A stretch of DNA of 64,000 nucleotides. Origin: Lunularia cruciata (Eukaryota; Streptophyta; Marchantiopsida; Lunulariales; Lunulariaceae). The stretch lies in NCBI GenBank assembly GCA_948567375.1, contig OX419758.1:7321001-7385000 (forward strand). Reading direction: 5' to 3'. This document shows positions 11,973 through 25,538 of the stretch, piece by piece; the stretch's first letter is position 1; every line of letters starts with the position of its first letter. Made by a program: the position numbers and the translations under genes. The notes beneath the pieces were generated by a model, which was not told the DNA's origin, searched no databases, and worked only from the letters and a program-made list of their open reading frames with translations.

Positions 11973-12767
11973 TATATCTTGAGGTATATCAACTTTCTAG
12001 AACATATCACTCTTCATTCTATTTGAACAAGACATAGAGTTCAACGTTTATGTTATATTGACAGGTGAAGTTACACCAACTTCGAAGGTCTGAGTACAAA
12101 AATAATGCCTACGACTATAATTTGAAAGCTAAAACTATTTAAACTCAGCTTTATAGAATACAATCAAAATGAAAAAACAGAACTCCTAGGGAAAATTAAA
12201 ATGCATACAAATCATAAACACAAAGGCTAGTATGGGAACCTATCACTTATCTCAATATCTAGAAACATAGTTGTACATGGAGTTGTCAATGAGCCAAGTC
12301 TTAGTTTCTTTTTGAACATGAGATACATGTACTGTGTAGAATGTGTCGTTCTCCATCTGATCAGAATGGAGAAAACATGAACATAAGCTGATACATACAT
12401 CCATTTATGATGAACTTGTATGCATCATGTAACTTAGGGGAACTTCCAGAACAAGCATAAACGATGGTAAATCACAATACAAGCATACGAGTCTTAAAAC
12501 ATCAAACAATACAAAGAAGTTGTGAGATGATCATCTAAGCTTGCATTGGCATTTTCATATCATATGATTATTTGAAGCCAAAAATTGAATCATAATCACC
12601 GATACAATTGTAGTTAAATGAAAAACACATGTTCAAGTGGCATGTACACAACTTTCAAAATGTTAGTTGAAGTCTAGGAAATTAATGGATCTTAGACATC
12701 TAGATGAACTGGACAACCCACTTGAGAAAGTGTTAGATGTTTTTTGAAACAAAAAAAATTACAGACT

Positions 12768-13070
12768 TGTAACAACCTTGTTTCAATGTACTAATAGTGG
12801 ATCCCACAAGGATGTAGGTAGGAAATGACTAAAAGTGAATGGAATGTGTCACAAGGTGTAGTTCATTTATTCCTATTTCCTTGCACAAAAATCACTCCCA
12901 ATTTGAGGGGAGAGAGACCCACCATGGCATTCAACAACAAACCAAAGATCCTAAATAACACCCCAAAATAATATAACTAGTTACCTTGAAGGTGATATTT
13001 CACCCTAAAGTTCACTTTGCTCCAAAGCCTTCAACCTCAATGACATGTACTATTCTTCACAGAAGGCTTT
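12768..13070 (-). mobile_element. Family C LTR fragment
   Basis: Starts TGTAACAACC like the neighbouring copy at about 13071. It carries the same word order (a run on a dimorphic 'ACTAATAGTG', 'GGAAATGACTAAAA', then a block ending ACTCCCA) that marks the terminal part of family C LTRs on the minus strand. It breaks off where the next LTR copy begins, giving two LTR ends side by side. Old and incomplete. Confidence 0.55.
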
Positions 13071-16000
13071 GTGACAACCTAATGTTGATGTACTAATAGT
13101 GTCAATGGTAAGAATAGGTCATTCCCTCTGGGATACAGATTGGAAATGACTAAAAAGTAAAGGTAAAGTGTCACAATACCATAGTTTTTTTGTTATTGCC
13201 TGATTGACCTCTTAGGAAAGAACTACTCCCATAAGAATATATTGTTGCACACTATTAATAATCACTCCCATAAGATATAGTCTAACTAAGCTCTTGTTAG
13301 TGATGGTTTACTTCATACCAAAGGTCTCTTATTCCTAAAGAGCCTTTTTAGCCTCAGGATTGGCTTCATCTTGAAGGTTGCTTCAACCTGAAAGGTCCTA
13401 CCACTCTAATTATATTGCTTGGCTACATACTACCCTTCCTAGAAGGCACAATCCTAACAATATAATGAACTTGACTATCTACTTGGCTTTCTTATCATTG
13501 GTAATTCCTATGCTCAATGTTCCCAAGACCCTTCTCTACATTGTCATGCTATATCAATATGTCAAGGATATCTTGCCTTGATATAGTGCAAATTTTGTGA
13601 GCAAGTGCTCAAGCACACATTCCTATTGCAAAATTCCACACCTCTATTTGACCAAACATACAATGAAGGATGCAAAGTGTAGGAAATTCATTGCTTAGGA
13701 TCTTGGAGGTCCTTGCACTCAAACTTTGATATGAGAAAGAAAAAAAAATCACATTGGGTTGCAACCCTTATATACAATTTCCTTATTCTCAATGAAGATG
13801 ATTAGTGGCTAATACAGACTGGTAATGGCCACTAATCCTAATCAAATCACTCCTCACTAATCCTACCTTATCTTATCATAATGTGCATCTAAGAATTGCC
13901 TGTGCATCTGTAGCTAGCTCAACTATTTACTTTGTCTTTTACTCTGATTTGCGTACAATCTCAAGAACTTTTGCCACAAAATTGTACTAACTCTACATAC
14001 GTGTTCAAGCAAAATGTCTTCTAGGGAAAAGATGTCCCTTAGGCCAAAGGTAATTCTAGGATGAAGGTCAAATTGACACTTAATAGATTTCTATCATTTT
14101 TGTTTGGGCTAGAGTCCCCTTTGTCCTAAAAACTATTGCAAGGAACTACACTCACCTTTACAAATCCAAATCAACAAGTTCATCATATCTTAGTATTTAG
14201 CAATTGCCTCCAATACCATCTTTGTACATTCATTGAATTTCTTTGAGGTGTGGTCATGAAGTTTGGTAGAAAGTTGTTGCAATTACTTATCTGTGTACAC
14301 CTTTGCCTCCAAAGCATGTCCCTACAACTTCAAGTCTAGAAGTTTTAATTTCTTTGAGGAGGTCTCCATGGCCTCCTTGGCTATCCCAAACAATTGATCT
14401 TGCATCATCTCCATCCTTGCCAAGATATTTTTCTTCTTTATGTTTAGTTGCATCTGAATTTCCTGCAGGTCCAACAAAAATTCTTCCCAAATGGCTACAT
14501 GATCCTAATCTTATTTTTCTTCCTTCTCCTTCATCTTCTCAACTAGCTTCTTTGATCTGCAATTCAACCACTTGTTGCTCCTCTTGATATTGCACCACTG
14601 CAACAACTAGGCCACCTTTGTCTTCTTGACCTCTCCTCATAGAGCATCAATCTCTTCCTTGCAAGCCTTAACTTGCTCTTCAAATTGTTTTTGGCGGCTT
14701 TCTCCTTCCTCTTAATGAATCTTCTCTTTTTCTTGCCTCCTCTTTTCTTCTTCTCTTATTTTCATGTTAGGGCTTCTCCTTCTTCCCAGAGTCTTGCCGC
14801 TTCCTATGCAAAGTCATTGCTGCAATTCCCTGCTTCCACATGTAGGGCATGGACTTTAGCCAATTTTTCTTGCACCTTTGCACTTTCATGCAAAACTTCT
14901 TGCATGGTGAGATAGAGGTGTCCAATGAATGTGACATATCGGCAATCAACTCTTGACACTTCATGTATACTAGAAGGAGCTGCTCAATCAATTTGATTGA
15001 TGGCTCTATTTTTGTGGATGACCAGCTGGGAAAGAAGCATTATGTTGATTGGTGGAGCCTCTTTCTTGCTAAAGCTGGCCTCTCATCCTATCTTGAAGGA
15101 TGTCAAATGTCTGCTCACCTCTTTCTTGATCTTGACAAAGAGGGTGAAGTCTTCTTGTTCATGCATATCTTTCTCTATTACTAGGTCTTTGGCTTGGGAC
15201 ATTCCTCGTCTTGAATTTGGTTTTCTTCCTAAAGTCCACCTTTGGCTTGACACAACTCTTTGCCCTTGAGTACTTCTTCTACTTTGAATACTCCTTCCTC
15301 TTGAAGTAATACGTCTTCTTCTTGCAGAAATATGGCAGGTCCAACCATGTTTGAACTTTCTTTTTCTTTCTTCAACTTTGGAGGTGTCTTGGCTAGGGTA
15401 GATTTTACTTCTCCACCATGGTCATCTTCTTCCTCCTTCTCCAATGAGATGACAATTTGGGTGAATGATTGCTCATTAGTTGTAGGTGCTGCTATTGGTT
15501 GCTGTCCAACTTCATCTTCATCCTTCAACATCAGCTACTGGAGTCTTCTTGGCTCTTTTTCTTGGCCTTCATCTTTGGACTGGAGGTTGTTGGTCTCTTT
15601 CTCTCCTTCACTAAGGAATCTTTGGCCATCTCCATTTGCCTTTTCTTCTCAAAACCAAGGTATTGTGAGCTTTGTCTACCAAAAACAACTTTCTAATATG
15701 GGAATTCTGCATTTGCCAACGAATACTTCTGCTGCATCTACTCCTTCTCCTATCGATCCCTAAAATGTCTCTTTGGGAAGTAGTGATCTTGGTACTTCTC
15801 CTTCTATGTTGGGGTCAAAAGATCAATCCCCAAGTAAAAGTGAAAAACAAAGGAGGATACAAGAGTTACTCCTCCTTCCTCATTCATGTCTCTTACAAGT
15901 TCATGCACTTGCCACCAAAATATGGCTGCCTAGTTTACAATCCTTCCTTCATATAGATACTCAAAGAAGATGACCATGTTGCTGTTCAAGTAAGTTTTTT

Positions 16001-16500
16001 TTTAGACTTGAACAACTTCATGATGGATTTTGCAGGGACTTTTTTGGTAGGATCCCTGTAGCAAGACACAAAATACCCATTGTTGGTATTATTACCTTTG
16101 AATGCCACCCTGAATTGCATTTCTATGCTCACATTAGGGCGGATCTATGTACCATTTAGGGGATAATTCTCCCTCCCCAACACTCTCCACCAATGTTCCT
16201 CTATCCAAGCAATGAGGTTCACCCTCAAATTTGCCATCCTTAGATCTCTATTGTCCCTAATTTCATGCAAAAATTTATGATCACTCAATTCACAATTCCA
16301 TTGCAAGAATTCCACCTTCTTGTTGCAAAAGAAATTGACCTATAGTGGAGTGACCACTTTGTCAATCTTGTTAATTTAATAGTGAACTTAGGCTCTCTTC
16401 TTCTATGCCATGCCGTTTGGGTGCAATGGGTAGTTCCTCTCCCCTCATCTGTCTCAAAAGCCCTACTCACAAAGACTCTCTCTCTTCCTAAAATTTTAAG
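13071..16500 (-). mobile_element. Family C retroelement remnant C1: LTR plus coiled-coil 3' ORF
   Basis: The LTR-like part runs from about 13071 to 14150. It includes the hairpin block near 13208-13236 that is shared with the other family C and family A LTRs. From about 14220 to 16480 the minus strand carries degraded coding sequence rich in Glu and Lys (for example the frame at 15229-15531). Upstream, near 16100-16400, is a globular part with HEIRDN and a EEHW-RVLG-like block also seen at 62.4 kb. This is the retroelement 3' ORF discussed in the findings. No gag, protease, RT or integrase was recognised. The copy is heavily broken (well over ten breaks) and old. Confidence 0.6.
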
Positions 16501-17600
16501 GCTTGCAACTTCTCATTGAGGTTGGAGAAATTCCAATTGGTTTTGTCCTTGTCTAATTTTGTAAAAGTGAAAAGTGAGTTAGCCAAATTTGAATAATTAA
16601 GGTGATGGAACAACCATTACAAAGTTTTGGTAGGTGTTTCTACAACAAGGAAGCACAACCAAGGCATGTGACTGTTCCCATATGATCAAATGGTCATTAA
16701 TTGTAGTCTTTATGTGTCAAAGTCACATTTAAGTCCTTGGGATCCTTTCAAACTAATTGAATTTCAAGCTGATAATATTCCAAGCCAAATGGTTAACTTG
16801 ATGAAGGTTAGCCAGGCCGAGGGACTTCTTTTAGGGCAAATTTCTTTCAAGGAAAAGTTATTTTGCAGAGAGGTTGTGCAGCCAAGGTCCCTCTTTCTTG
16901 AAGCCCCTTGGTGTATGCACTCCTTCTTGCCACATCTATTGACCTTCCCACATTGCACATCTTTTGGGTTGTCTTTTGTCTATACGATGCAATATTACTT
17001 GGTAGTAAATCAATGTCTAGATTGTTTATATCCTTATTTGGAGAATCACTAACTTGAACTTACACTTTAACATTTTGTCTAAAACCTATTGAGATCTTCA
17101 AGGATGGATTAAGTATCACCTTTTCTAAACACTCTTCTCAATTTTTGTTGCTCTTACCAAAGTTTTCATATAAAAGCTAATAAATATACTTGGATTTGGT
17201 AGCTATGCTAGGACTAAACAAACATAAACTATGCAAGGCTTTTCTTTCATCCAATAGCTTCTCTTAATAGAAAAAATAATGTGCATCATGTGCTAAGAGG
17301 AATAGCAAGCTATTATCAAGGAGCATGAAGGATGATTATCAAAATCAATTGCACATTCATTTCCTAGATCACTCATTCACTCTCTTAAGCCAAAGCTTCT
17401 CCAAGTGGTTATTGAGAAAATATTACAATCAAGGTCATCTAGGAGAGATATTTCCCTAATTGTCACATAAGAATCCATTAGAGTTAGAAGATCCTCCAAG
17501 ATCAACAGCAATAACTGTGGTACTTTTAAGTTGAAAATATTATCTTTAACCTATCAAATATAGACAATCCTCACAAAGTTTTATTCCACTCACTCACTCT
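16501..17600. other. Unassigned repeat-like DNA between family C copies
   Basis: A 120-codon plus frame at 16690-17052 and its minus shadow match no domain I know. The minus strand here may continue the C1 element upstream of its 3' ORF, but I cannot read a pol domain in it. From 17100 to 17600 the DNA is AT-rich without coding signal. Confidence 0.4.
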
Positions 17601-17947
17601 TAACTCCAAGCTCACTAAGTAATGGATATCTTTTATCTTATAAGCCACTCCTTATATACTCACCACACTAACTACTTATGAACATTGCAAGATCTTTTTT
17701 TTTACCTAAAGTTAGGTAACCAGAATTTCACATAGATTTTTGGTCTCATATGCTTCCCTTTGCAAGCTTATAAGCATATTTGCAAGAAATACATGACCTC
17801 CTCATAATAAAAAAATTAACAATTGAATCCAAGATAAAATTAAATCTTCCTATTTTGGACCTTACTCCCATTATCAACAACTTTCTAACTTAGTTAAGTC
17901 AACATGATTCTAATTTTTTAAACCCACTCAATTGACAATGCAAAGTA

Positions 17948-18437
17948 GTTCTATTGAGTATCCAATAATTAGCTAGTATCATTTTGGCTATATTAACTTT
18001 GTTAGAGATACCTTTTATTTTTGCTGAAAGCTAGTGCTATACTACGAGAATCATATTCTGCATGCAATTTTTCCACCTCTTAGATAGCTTGAGTTCTTCT
18101 CTTAGAACAAAGACCATAGCCTTTTTTGCAACCGTCATAATTTTTTTCTCTTGCTCTTGATTTTTTAGCAAGGCCAAGGTCTATAGTTGGATCCACAATT
18201 GTAACTAGAACTAACATGCACTTGTATCAAGTTGAATGGTAACTTTATCTAAAACTAGACTTGCATGTACTTTTGCAGTACCCTATGGTACACATAATTC
18301 TTTGCAAGTATTTTTATGATTTTGAGTTAGTTATAGCTAATTTTAGTAATAACCAGGTGAGAGGTATTTTGAACTAAGTTAATATAGCTAAATAAGCAAA
18401 ACAATTTAATAGTTACTTGTTGGATACTCAATAGAAT
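17948..18437. mobile_element. MITE-like hairpin element, about 490 bp with long inverted ends
   Basis: The ends are inverted copies: CTATTGAGTATCCAA at 17951-17965 is the exact reverse complement of 18420-18434. An outer 31-bp comparison matches at about 27 positions. The similarity continues inward: GGCTATATTAACTTTGTTAG near 17990-18010 has its inverted counterpart near 18370-18390. The arms are therefore roughly 70 bp long. No coding sequence lies inside. This suits a non-autonomous DNA transposon. I cannot define a target duplication, and an inverted pair of old LTR ends is the alternative. Confidence 0.5.
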
Positions 18438-18545
18438 CTTCTAGAGAATCTTAAATGGAATTCTATTTGTGTGTCCTCCCAAGATAAGTTTATATTAGAG
18501 TGGTCTCTTTTAGTAAATTTTATATTACATTATATTGGAGTGTGA

Positions 18546-20990
18546 TTGTAATGACATGGTGTCATTCAAATTTGTAATATCATGGTAAGAAGCAGTTGGT
18601 CTAATGAGGATATGAGTTGGATATGACCAAAAATAAGGTAAAATTATCACAATGATGACAATCTATTTTTTTTTATTTAACCTCTTGGTTGAAGTTATTC
18701 CCAAAAGTATGAACCAAAAGGGATGTACTACAAAAATATAAACAATTGCAAATCACTTTCATTGTAAATATAGTCCAAAGGACTCCTAAAGATGATGGAT
18801 CATCTGTAACAAAAGTCACTTTGCCTTGGAATTTCCTTACATTCTATGTTGCCTGATCAAATTCTCAACTATTATTGTCAAGACACTCCCAAGCTTTACA
18901 ATCTGCACCCACTTCATGAACTTTGAGTCACACAAGATCAACTATTCTCAAGGTGTCTTACAAATAGTAGTATGGAACATGAAAAATAAATTTGAATCAG
19001 ATCTTCCAAGATCTTCTTATCTCTTTGATATCTATGGTTGTAACATAATATTCCATCCTTCCTAAAGGCACTACTTTATAGGAGGTAAGAATGGCTCTTG
19101 TTGCTTAGTCTCACAATGCATGGTACTTGACAGTACTTAGGTCTATAAAAGGCCATTATAATATTTTTCCTGACCTATGTAAAGCACCTAGAGATTCACT
19201 TTCTAGTTCTACATAGATGATTCCTTTACTCTAGTGCTTACGCCTCAAGAGTAAGTGACCAAGTATGAAAGCATTCATATATAGAGCAGACACATACACA
19301 CATACCAACTTGAAAATCTTAATGGTATAAGTCTTATTTACTGCAACAAAAAGATGCATCTAATGAATGTATTAAACATCAGGTCTAAGCTCTATATACA
19401 TTCCTACTTAGGTGCTAAAGAGATCCAATGGCTACAAAGTGCTAGAGATCTTCTAGTTACATCTAAACCTTACTAATCTTATCTTAATTTTATCTTTATC
19501 TAACCTAGTCCTTAAGTAGACACGGTCCACATGGAATGACCACCTCAACTTCTTGTCTAATTGCTATTGTGTTGGGTAGGTGTCCATGAAGGATCATATG
19601 CCAATAATTTTGTGTAAAATATTTACAAGTACAAAGTGTCTTGGTTATGACTACAAAATGTGAATGAACTACAAGTTCCTTCTTATAACCAATAACCTTG
19701 TTCAAAGAGCTTGTTTGTACCTCCTTGAACTGGAGTTTGTATGACTTGCAACTTCAAGGATAAGGTTGTTAATTGGTCATTGTATAGATCTTCCTCTTGA
19801 GAGCCTCAATCTATGTCTTGAGATCCTTGATCTTTGTTCCTTGTATCATCTCGTTGGCAATTTGTTCCAAATGGCCCAGAAGTTGCATCACCATGTTTTC
19901 TATGGTTATGAGAAGCCCAATTTTCTTGTTCTTCAAATTGTCTCTTTTTTGTTGGAGTTTTGCCTTTAAGTCCTATTGTACCTTCATCTTGATTTCCTCC
20001 TCCTTGTCTTGCAATTATTTTAGGGTTTTCATGAGTTCTTGGATACAAATGTTGGTAAGTTCCTTCAAGTTCTTGTATTGGACCTCCATTGTAGCTACCT
20101 AAGAGTTAGCAACTTGCAATTTTGCTCTAACAATCATCACCTCTTCATCTCATGCCTTAATTTGTTCTTTGTGTTGGGCCCATTGCTCTATGACTTGTTG
20201 TGTTCTACATTGACTTCCATTTGTAAGCATTGTTAGATGACTTTGTGGTACTTTGCTTATGCTAAACCCTCCTTCTAAAACTTCTATAGCAACCAATCTT
20301 TTTTTGGTGAGGGTTTGATCTTCTTTGTAAGCTTTTCTTTGACTGTGTTGAGTTTGGTACAAAGCACAACTTTCTCCTTTGTAGTTGCACTTCTCTTGTT
20401 ATGGAGATAGTTCACAAGCATCACAAGCATTCACAAGCTTCTCAATCATTGGATCTAACTCTTTGTAGAAAGGCAAGATATGCTCAACCACATCCGTCCT
20501 TGGGGTTACATCATCAATTGTGTCTTTGATCAATGAGGATAGAGATAATAAAATATCCTCCGATTTCTACTTCAATTTATGGGAAGCCTAGGTCCTCTAG
20601 CTCTATCTAGTAGATATTTTACAACTCATGTTGCTTTATCCAAGTTACTTCCGACAAAGCCATGGCAAGTTGCTTCTTGTATAACTTGTTGTACTTCCAT
20701 AGTTATTTGAATGTAATGTTTGCCTTTACTGAAGTGAGGTCCATTGCAATGTTGTACTGGTGTACTTCTATTATCACAATTTTTTCTTCTTATTTGGAAG
20801 ATCTCCCATCTTCTTAGGGTCATCATTTGGAAGTTCATTCTTATGAAGATCAAGAGACTATGTCACATCTTTTGTGGTCTTTGGGAGAGTAGACATGTCA
20901 TGCAATAAGATGGTGATCATTGGTGCCCCTGTCTGGATTTGTATGGGAATTGGTTCCTCAAGCATCTTTTTTTTTACTTCTTCCTAGATC
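18546..20990 (-). mobile_element. Family C retroelement remnant C2: LTR plus coiled-coil 3' ORF
   Basis: The LTR-like part is about 18546-19480, with the shared hairpin block near 18682-18708. Minus-strand coding remnants fill about 19500-20980. Pieces such as 20150-20362 and 19806-20048 are Lys/Glu/Gln-rich and heptad-like, as expected for the coiled-coil C-terminal half of the 3' ORF. Orientation and order match C1 and C3. No pol domain is visible. Broken in many places. Confidence 0.55.
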
Positions 20991-21019
20991 AAGTCCTCCA
21001 CATCCCTCCGCCAGAGAAG

Positions 21020-22040
21020 CTATTTGTGATAGCTTAGTGTTCATGTACTTTTAGTATAGTAAATAGGAACACATCATTCCCATGAAGATATTTTTCAGGA
21101 AAGCTTAAGAGTGAAGCAAAACACACTCTTATCACCAAATCTCAATTCATTTATTTCTTCTTGTTTAACCTCTTGGGCAAGAAGCACTCCCAAAAGAAGG
21201 TAGTGTCACCCTTTGTGGTGCCCTACACAAAAAGAAAATTACAAAAGATCACTTTCACTCTAAGATCTAGTTGGGATTGCTCCTAAAGGTGATGGTTTGT
21301 CCAACTCCAAGTGCCACTCCATTCCAAAGATGCAATGCTTTCAAATGTGTTCTAGCCTTCCCAAAAGACATAACGTGCAGGATTGAACTTCCTACTACTC
21401 CTTGTCTAGACATTTTGATTCCATGGTATTGCTTGTACAATGAGCTTCCGAATCCACTCATTGCACAAGTTCACTCCTTTGAATCATTCAATGCATGCTC
21501 TAATGAAGGGCAAATACCTAGTTGACAGTAAGCCTTGGAGATCTACTAGGAAACTCCTCACCTTTATCCTTGCCTAAACATTGAACGTCATACAAAATGA
21601 AGAACACAAAATTGCAAAGAAGTAGGCTCACTCTTTACTGGAAATCAAAGTCTACATTACACAAAGACAAGTGCTATAGGCACTCAGCCTTATATAAAAA
21701 TCTGGCTTTGAGCCAAAAGGATCAAAATCCCAAGTGAATCCTAAAAATTCCTGATCTAAGTTGCACATCATTGATTTTAGTATCCTAATCAACTGCAAAA
21801 TGATTAGGCTCCTACAATGTCAAGGGACACATCAGACCATGCCTCTTCTATTTTGAATGTACAACCTTGAGTACTTGTTCAAACCCAAGGGCACTCTTGT
21901 ACAAATATATATACAAGTCCAAGTGCAATACAATTTTGAGTGCAGTCATCCTCAATTCTATACAACTTTGAGTGTTAGTTAACTTTGAGTGCACTTCTCT
22001 ACATATATACAACATTGAGTAGAGACATGACTGGCCTACT
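21020..22040 (-). mobile_element. Family C LTR, isolated copy
   Basis: Contains the same sequence order as the LTRs of C2 and C3, with the conserved hairpin block (CTCTTGGG to CCCAAAAGAAG) at about 21170-21199, followed by the phrase on TTGTCCAACTCC and a unit ending near 21840. No 3' ORF adjoins it on its upstream side. It sits between C2 and C3, so it may be the other LTR of C2 or a solo LTR. Confidence 0.5.
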
Positions 22041-22046
22041 ATGAGA

Positions 22047-23950
22047 AACCTAGTGTTGAACTACTTATAATGTAATCAATAAGAATAGACTGTTCTCACA
22101 AGGATATACTTCAGAATTGGCTATGAGTGAACGGAAAGTGTCACTTTGTCACAACTTGGCTATTGTTTGGCCTTTGACCTCTTGGGCAAGACAATTCCCA
22201 AAAGAGGGTAGGGTACTCTTCTTTGGAACACTATAGCAAAAATAAAACCACTAAATCACATTCATGAAAGATATTGTGCTACATGAGCTCCTAAAGGTGA
22301 TGATTCAGTCTATCATGTTGGTCATTGGCTCCCAGGATCATTTCCTTATAGTTACTATATAGTGCACACCATAGTGCCCATGAGAGCATTCTACCATTCC
22401 TAGAAGGCACTCCTCACTACTATATTTTAGTTTTGCAACACTTTGAGCTTTTTGTTACACGTGATACTTTACAACACTCACAACTATCATGGCTATCAAT
22501 GCATCATCCTGATCCGTCAAAACTTCCAAGGCTGATTGCCCTCCCAACCTCACATGCATTCCTAATTTGGGTTTCTCACCACTACTCAACTCAAAAATCA
22601 TGCAACATTCACCATATTGACATTGATACACTTAAAATCTAAGAGTTCCTTAGGCATCATCCCAACAATAAAGTCAAATTTTCAAACAAACAAGCAAAAT
22701 GATTGCACATTTACAAGTTTGAATAGACAAGTATGAGATGGACTTCCAATCTGTGCTGACTGAACTTGTATTAAGTCAATGTGACTCTCCTTATACTCTC
22801 TAATACAACAAGATGAGGCACATCCATGGCTATGTTAAGCTACAACCCCATCACTATGAATTTAAGACTAACTCTATTCTACCTAACTAGTTGTTATAGA
22901 TTAAATGCTATGGCAGTGTCACTTGCAAAGAGGCTTACTACACACTCTACCAATCTTATGACTCCAACTACAAATTAGGAGAATAGTCCCAATGGTCAGA
23001 TATTACAAAAGAATCAATTTAATGTACAAAGCCTTTATTGCTCAAAAGATTCATATTCATATCATCACGTAGGCATCTTCCACCCACATGAAGTCTCTAT
23101 CACAATGAAGTGGCAACTCAATTATTGTGTCATGATGATCACATCTTGATGGAGCAAAGCTAGAAAATTATACAAGTATTGTATACCATGATCTACTTCC
23201 TTGACCTTCCTTGACCTTACACCTCCAAATCAGCTCCTTGATATGTTCATTAAATTCCTTAAGTTTGTAGTGCATACTACATGAGACACTTTTGGCATGA
23301 CCATGATTGCACAACTTCTTTGCCAACTTGGCCAATTGTTCAATGGAGTAAGTCTTGGTCCCTAATGCATGTATCTCCAACTTCAACTCCATAGCTTAGC
23401 TGGTGAGCTTAGGTCACAACAGCCAACTCCACTTGGGTCTTTAGTTATTGGTAGTCTCTTCCATGACACTAAGGATTCTCATTCATTCCTTATCCTCAGT
23501 ATCATGGATGGATTGCAACTCCATCTCCACCTCTCGTCTAACTTGTACTTGGAAGATGTGGGCTTTGTCTTCATGGTTGGCCATGATTATGGAGAACTTC
23601 TTGATGTTCATATTGGCAATCTCCAAGGTGGCATCACAAGATTGCTTCTTTGTGGCCTTCTCCCTCCAAACACCATCTAGCTCCTTCTTCATGGATATAA
23701 CCTCTTTGTCCCTAGCATCCAACTCTTTGTGATGCTTCTTCTTCATATCTTCTACTTGCCACTTGGATCTACCCTTGATAGTTGTTAAGTTGGAGTCAAA
23801 TTGGGTAATCCATTACTTCAAGCTTGGTATCTCTTCCTTCATTCTAGCCATCTCCCAATCCTTTGCCACATACTCTCCTCCTATGCAGTGTTGTATCCAT
23901 GAAGGCCCTTTCTCTTCACATTAGGTTGATCACCCCAAGAAAAAGTATCC
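22047..23950 (-). mobile_element. Family C retroelement remnant C3: LTR plus coiled-coil 3' ORF
   Basis: The LTR-like part runs from about 22047 to 23140 with the hairpin block at 22179-22207. Minus-strand frames at 23168-23392 and 23483-23746 encode charged heptad-like protein (for example KKKHHKELDARDKEVISMKK), typical of the coiled-coil half of this 3' ORF. The upstream coding part is cut off near 23950, where family A sequence begins. Broken and old. Confidence 0.55.
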
Positions 23951-24049
23951 TTACTTTGGGTTGAAATCTAACAGATCAGATCTGAGTTCTGACAATTATT
24001 GACCCAAGGTAACTTTCCCTTTCCCAAAGAGATGCAAGATTCCTTCAAG

Positions 24050-24846
24050 GCAAGGGGTTGCAGCAAGTGTGAAATCAAAATGTAGGGTGTGAAGCATCCT
24101 ATGAGAGACTGATCGACTCAAGGTCTGAAGTTAACCTTATGTCAAAGGTTGTCTACAAAGAAGGATGCTTGAAGTTGGACTGCAACATTGATTGAAAGGT
24201 AAATTCAGTGAATAGAACCAAGACTACATTTTCGTGAGCTCGTCTTGATGTCAAGATTGAGATAGGGAATGTGGTAGAACCAATCAACATGTTTGTACAT
24301 GATATCTTGCCCTATCCAGTCATATTAGAACAGCCCTTTATCACTCAGTTTAGGATGGAGAGCAAAGTCTTGAATGATGGGACTCATGTGGCAATGGTCA
24401 GGAGTCATAACGGGGCCAGAATAGTGCAATTCCCTACTGTTTTTCCAGCCAGCAATAGGAACAAGAGAGAGTTAAGAGATCTAGAAAAGCCTACTGGAAG
24501 GTGGGATTTCCACTAGGCGTCTTGGTAGAAAAGGTGGAAGAACAAGGTGCCATATGCAAAATTCCACCACAGAAAATTAGTGAACAAGACCATTTTGATA
24601 TGTCCTAGGCTGGAATCTAAAGAGACAAGACTGTTTGCTTTGTGCATGTAGAGAACACATCAAAGATTTTGCAAAAGAAGATGAGAAGGAAGGAGCAATT
24701 TCTGAAAACATCAAGAGAAATGGATGGTAATGAGGCTAACATTGGAGTGTTGGGAGATTGGAGAGAAGGCAGATCAGTCCAAGAAGTGATCAGTGCAATG
24801 GAGAAAGAAGAATTTGTGATTGAGATAGGGAAGTGGCTTTATGGTC
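24050..24846 (+). mobile_element. Family A gypsy element A1, left part (protease region)
   Basis: A Ty3/gypsy aspartic protease region is readable at about 24090-24530. It carries a D-S-R-S-E-V-type active-site block, IEIGNVVEPINMFVHD, then LPYPVILEQPFI and RMESKVLNDGTHVA. The sequence stops exactly where the family B LTR begins at 24847 and resumes at 32022, so B inserted into A1. Broken fossil with several breaks. It is older than B because B lies inside it. Confidence 0.75.
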
Positions 24847-25538
24847 TGTAATACCCATTTGTGCATGTGTGTGGTATTGTGATATTCAGCTTGGTATTAC
24901 AAGTACTTGAGAAATATTATTTATATAGAGATAAAGGATGGTCTTACATTAGTTATAATTAGCTAAATTAAGTCATAACTAAGATAGAGGGTACTTTACT
25001 TTAGAGGAAGTAGAAAAGATGAGCACCACTATTTTGGATTCTAGTGTGTCGACTTGGTATTATTCCCAAGTGTTTGGCTTTGAGAAAAGAGTTGAGAACT
25101 CTTGGACTCGCAAGTCATTTTCTTTTGGATTCTTCTATAGTCCAAGGATAGCCCATGTGAAGGAATCCTTGACTTAGTAGTTGGGTCAAGATAAGATCAC
25201 ATGCTTAGTGGAATATGCCCATGTGGATGGATATTCCTATCTACTTTTTAATTTTACTTGACTTTTAGCCTAATAACTTGAGTTACTCTAGTAATTAGTA
25301 ACTTTGGTGTGTTACTATTTCACAAGTATATAAAAAAGGAGTGAGGAGGTTCTCATCATCCTTTCATTTGCAACTACCTCTCTCTCATTGAGTTATCTAG
25401 TGAGCAATGTCTTGAGTCTTGGAGTGTTAGCCTTGGAGGAGTATGATGGAGTTGGGGTACCTTGCCTTCTTAGTCCATGGTGCACTACCATAATGGCTAT
25501 CAAAGGCTCATCTTGAGTGAGAGACAAGACAGCTCACA
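24847..25538 (+). repeat. Family B 5' LTR
   Basis: Starts TGTAATACCC and ends GCTCACA. Its nearest match is the LTR at 31333-32021, and others of the same family lie at 48952, 51282, 52503 and around it. A GTATATAAAAAAG TATA-like stretch near 25326 could mark the old promoter. Confidence 0.93.

Larger units (their letters stand above)
9871..12760. other. Low-repeat DNA upstream of the ABCA pseudogene
   Basis: This stretch has more balanced base composition than its neighbours and no match to the LTR families nearby. It should include the old promoter and 5' UTR of the minus-strand ABCA gene next to 9870. No exon of a known family could be read on either strand apart from the short ORF at 10200-10322. 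A perfect inverted repeat with 12-bp arms and a 2-base loop lies at 11947-11972. An ORF at 10584-10793 (69 codons) is unrecognised. Confidence 0.5.
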
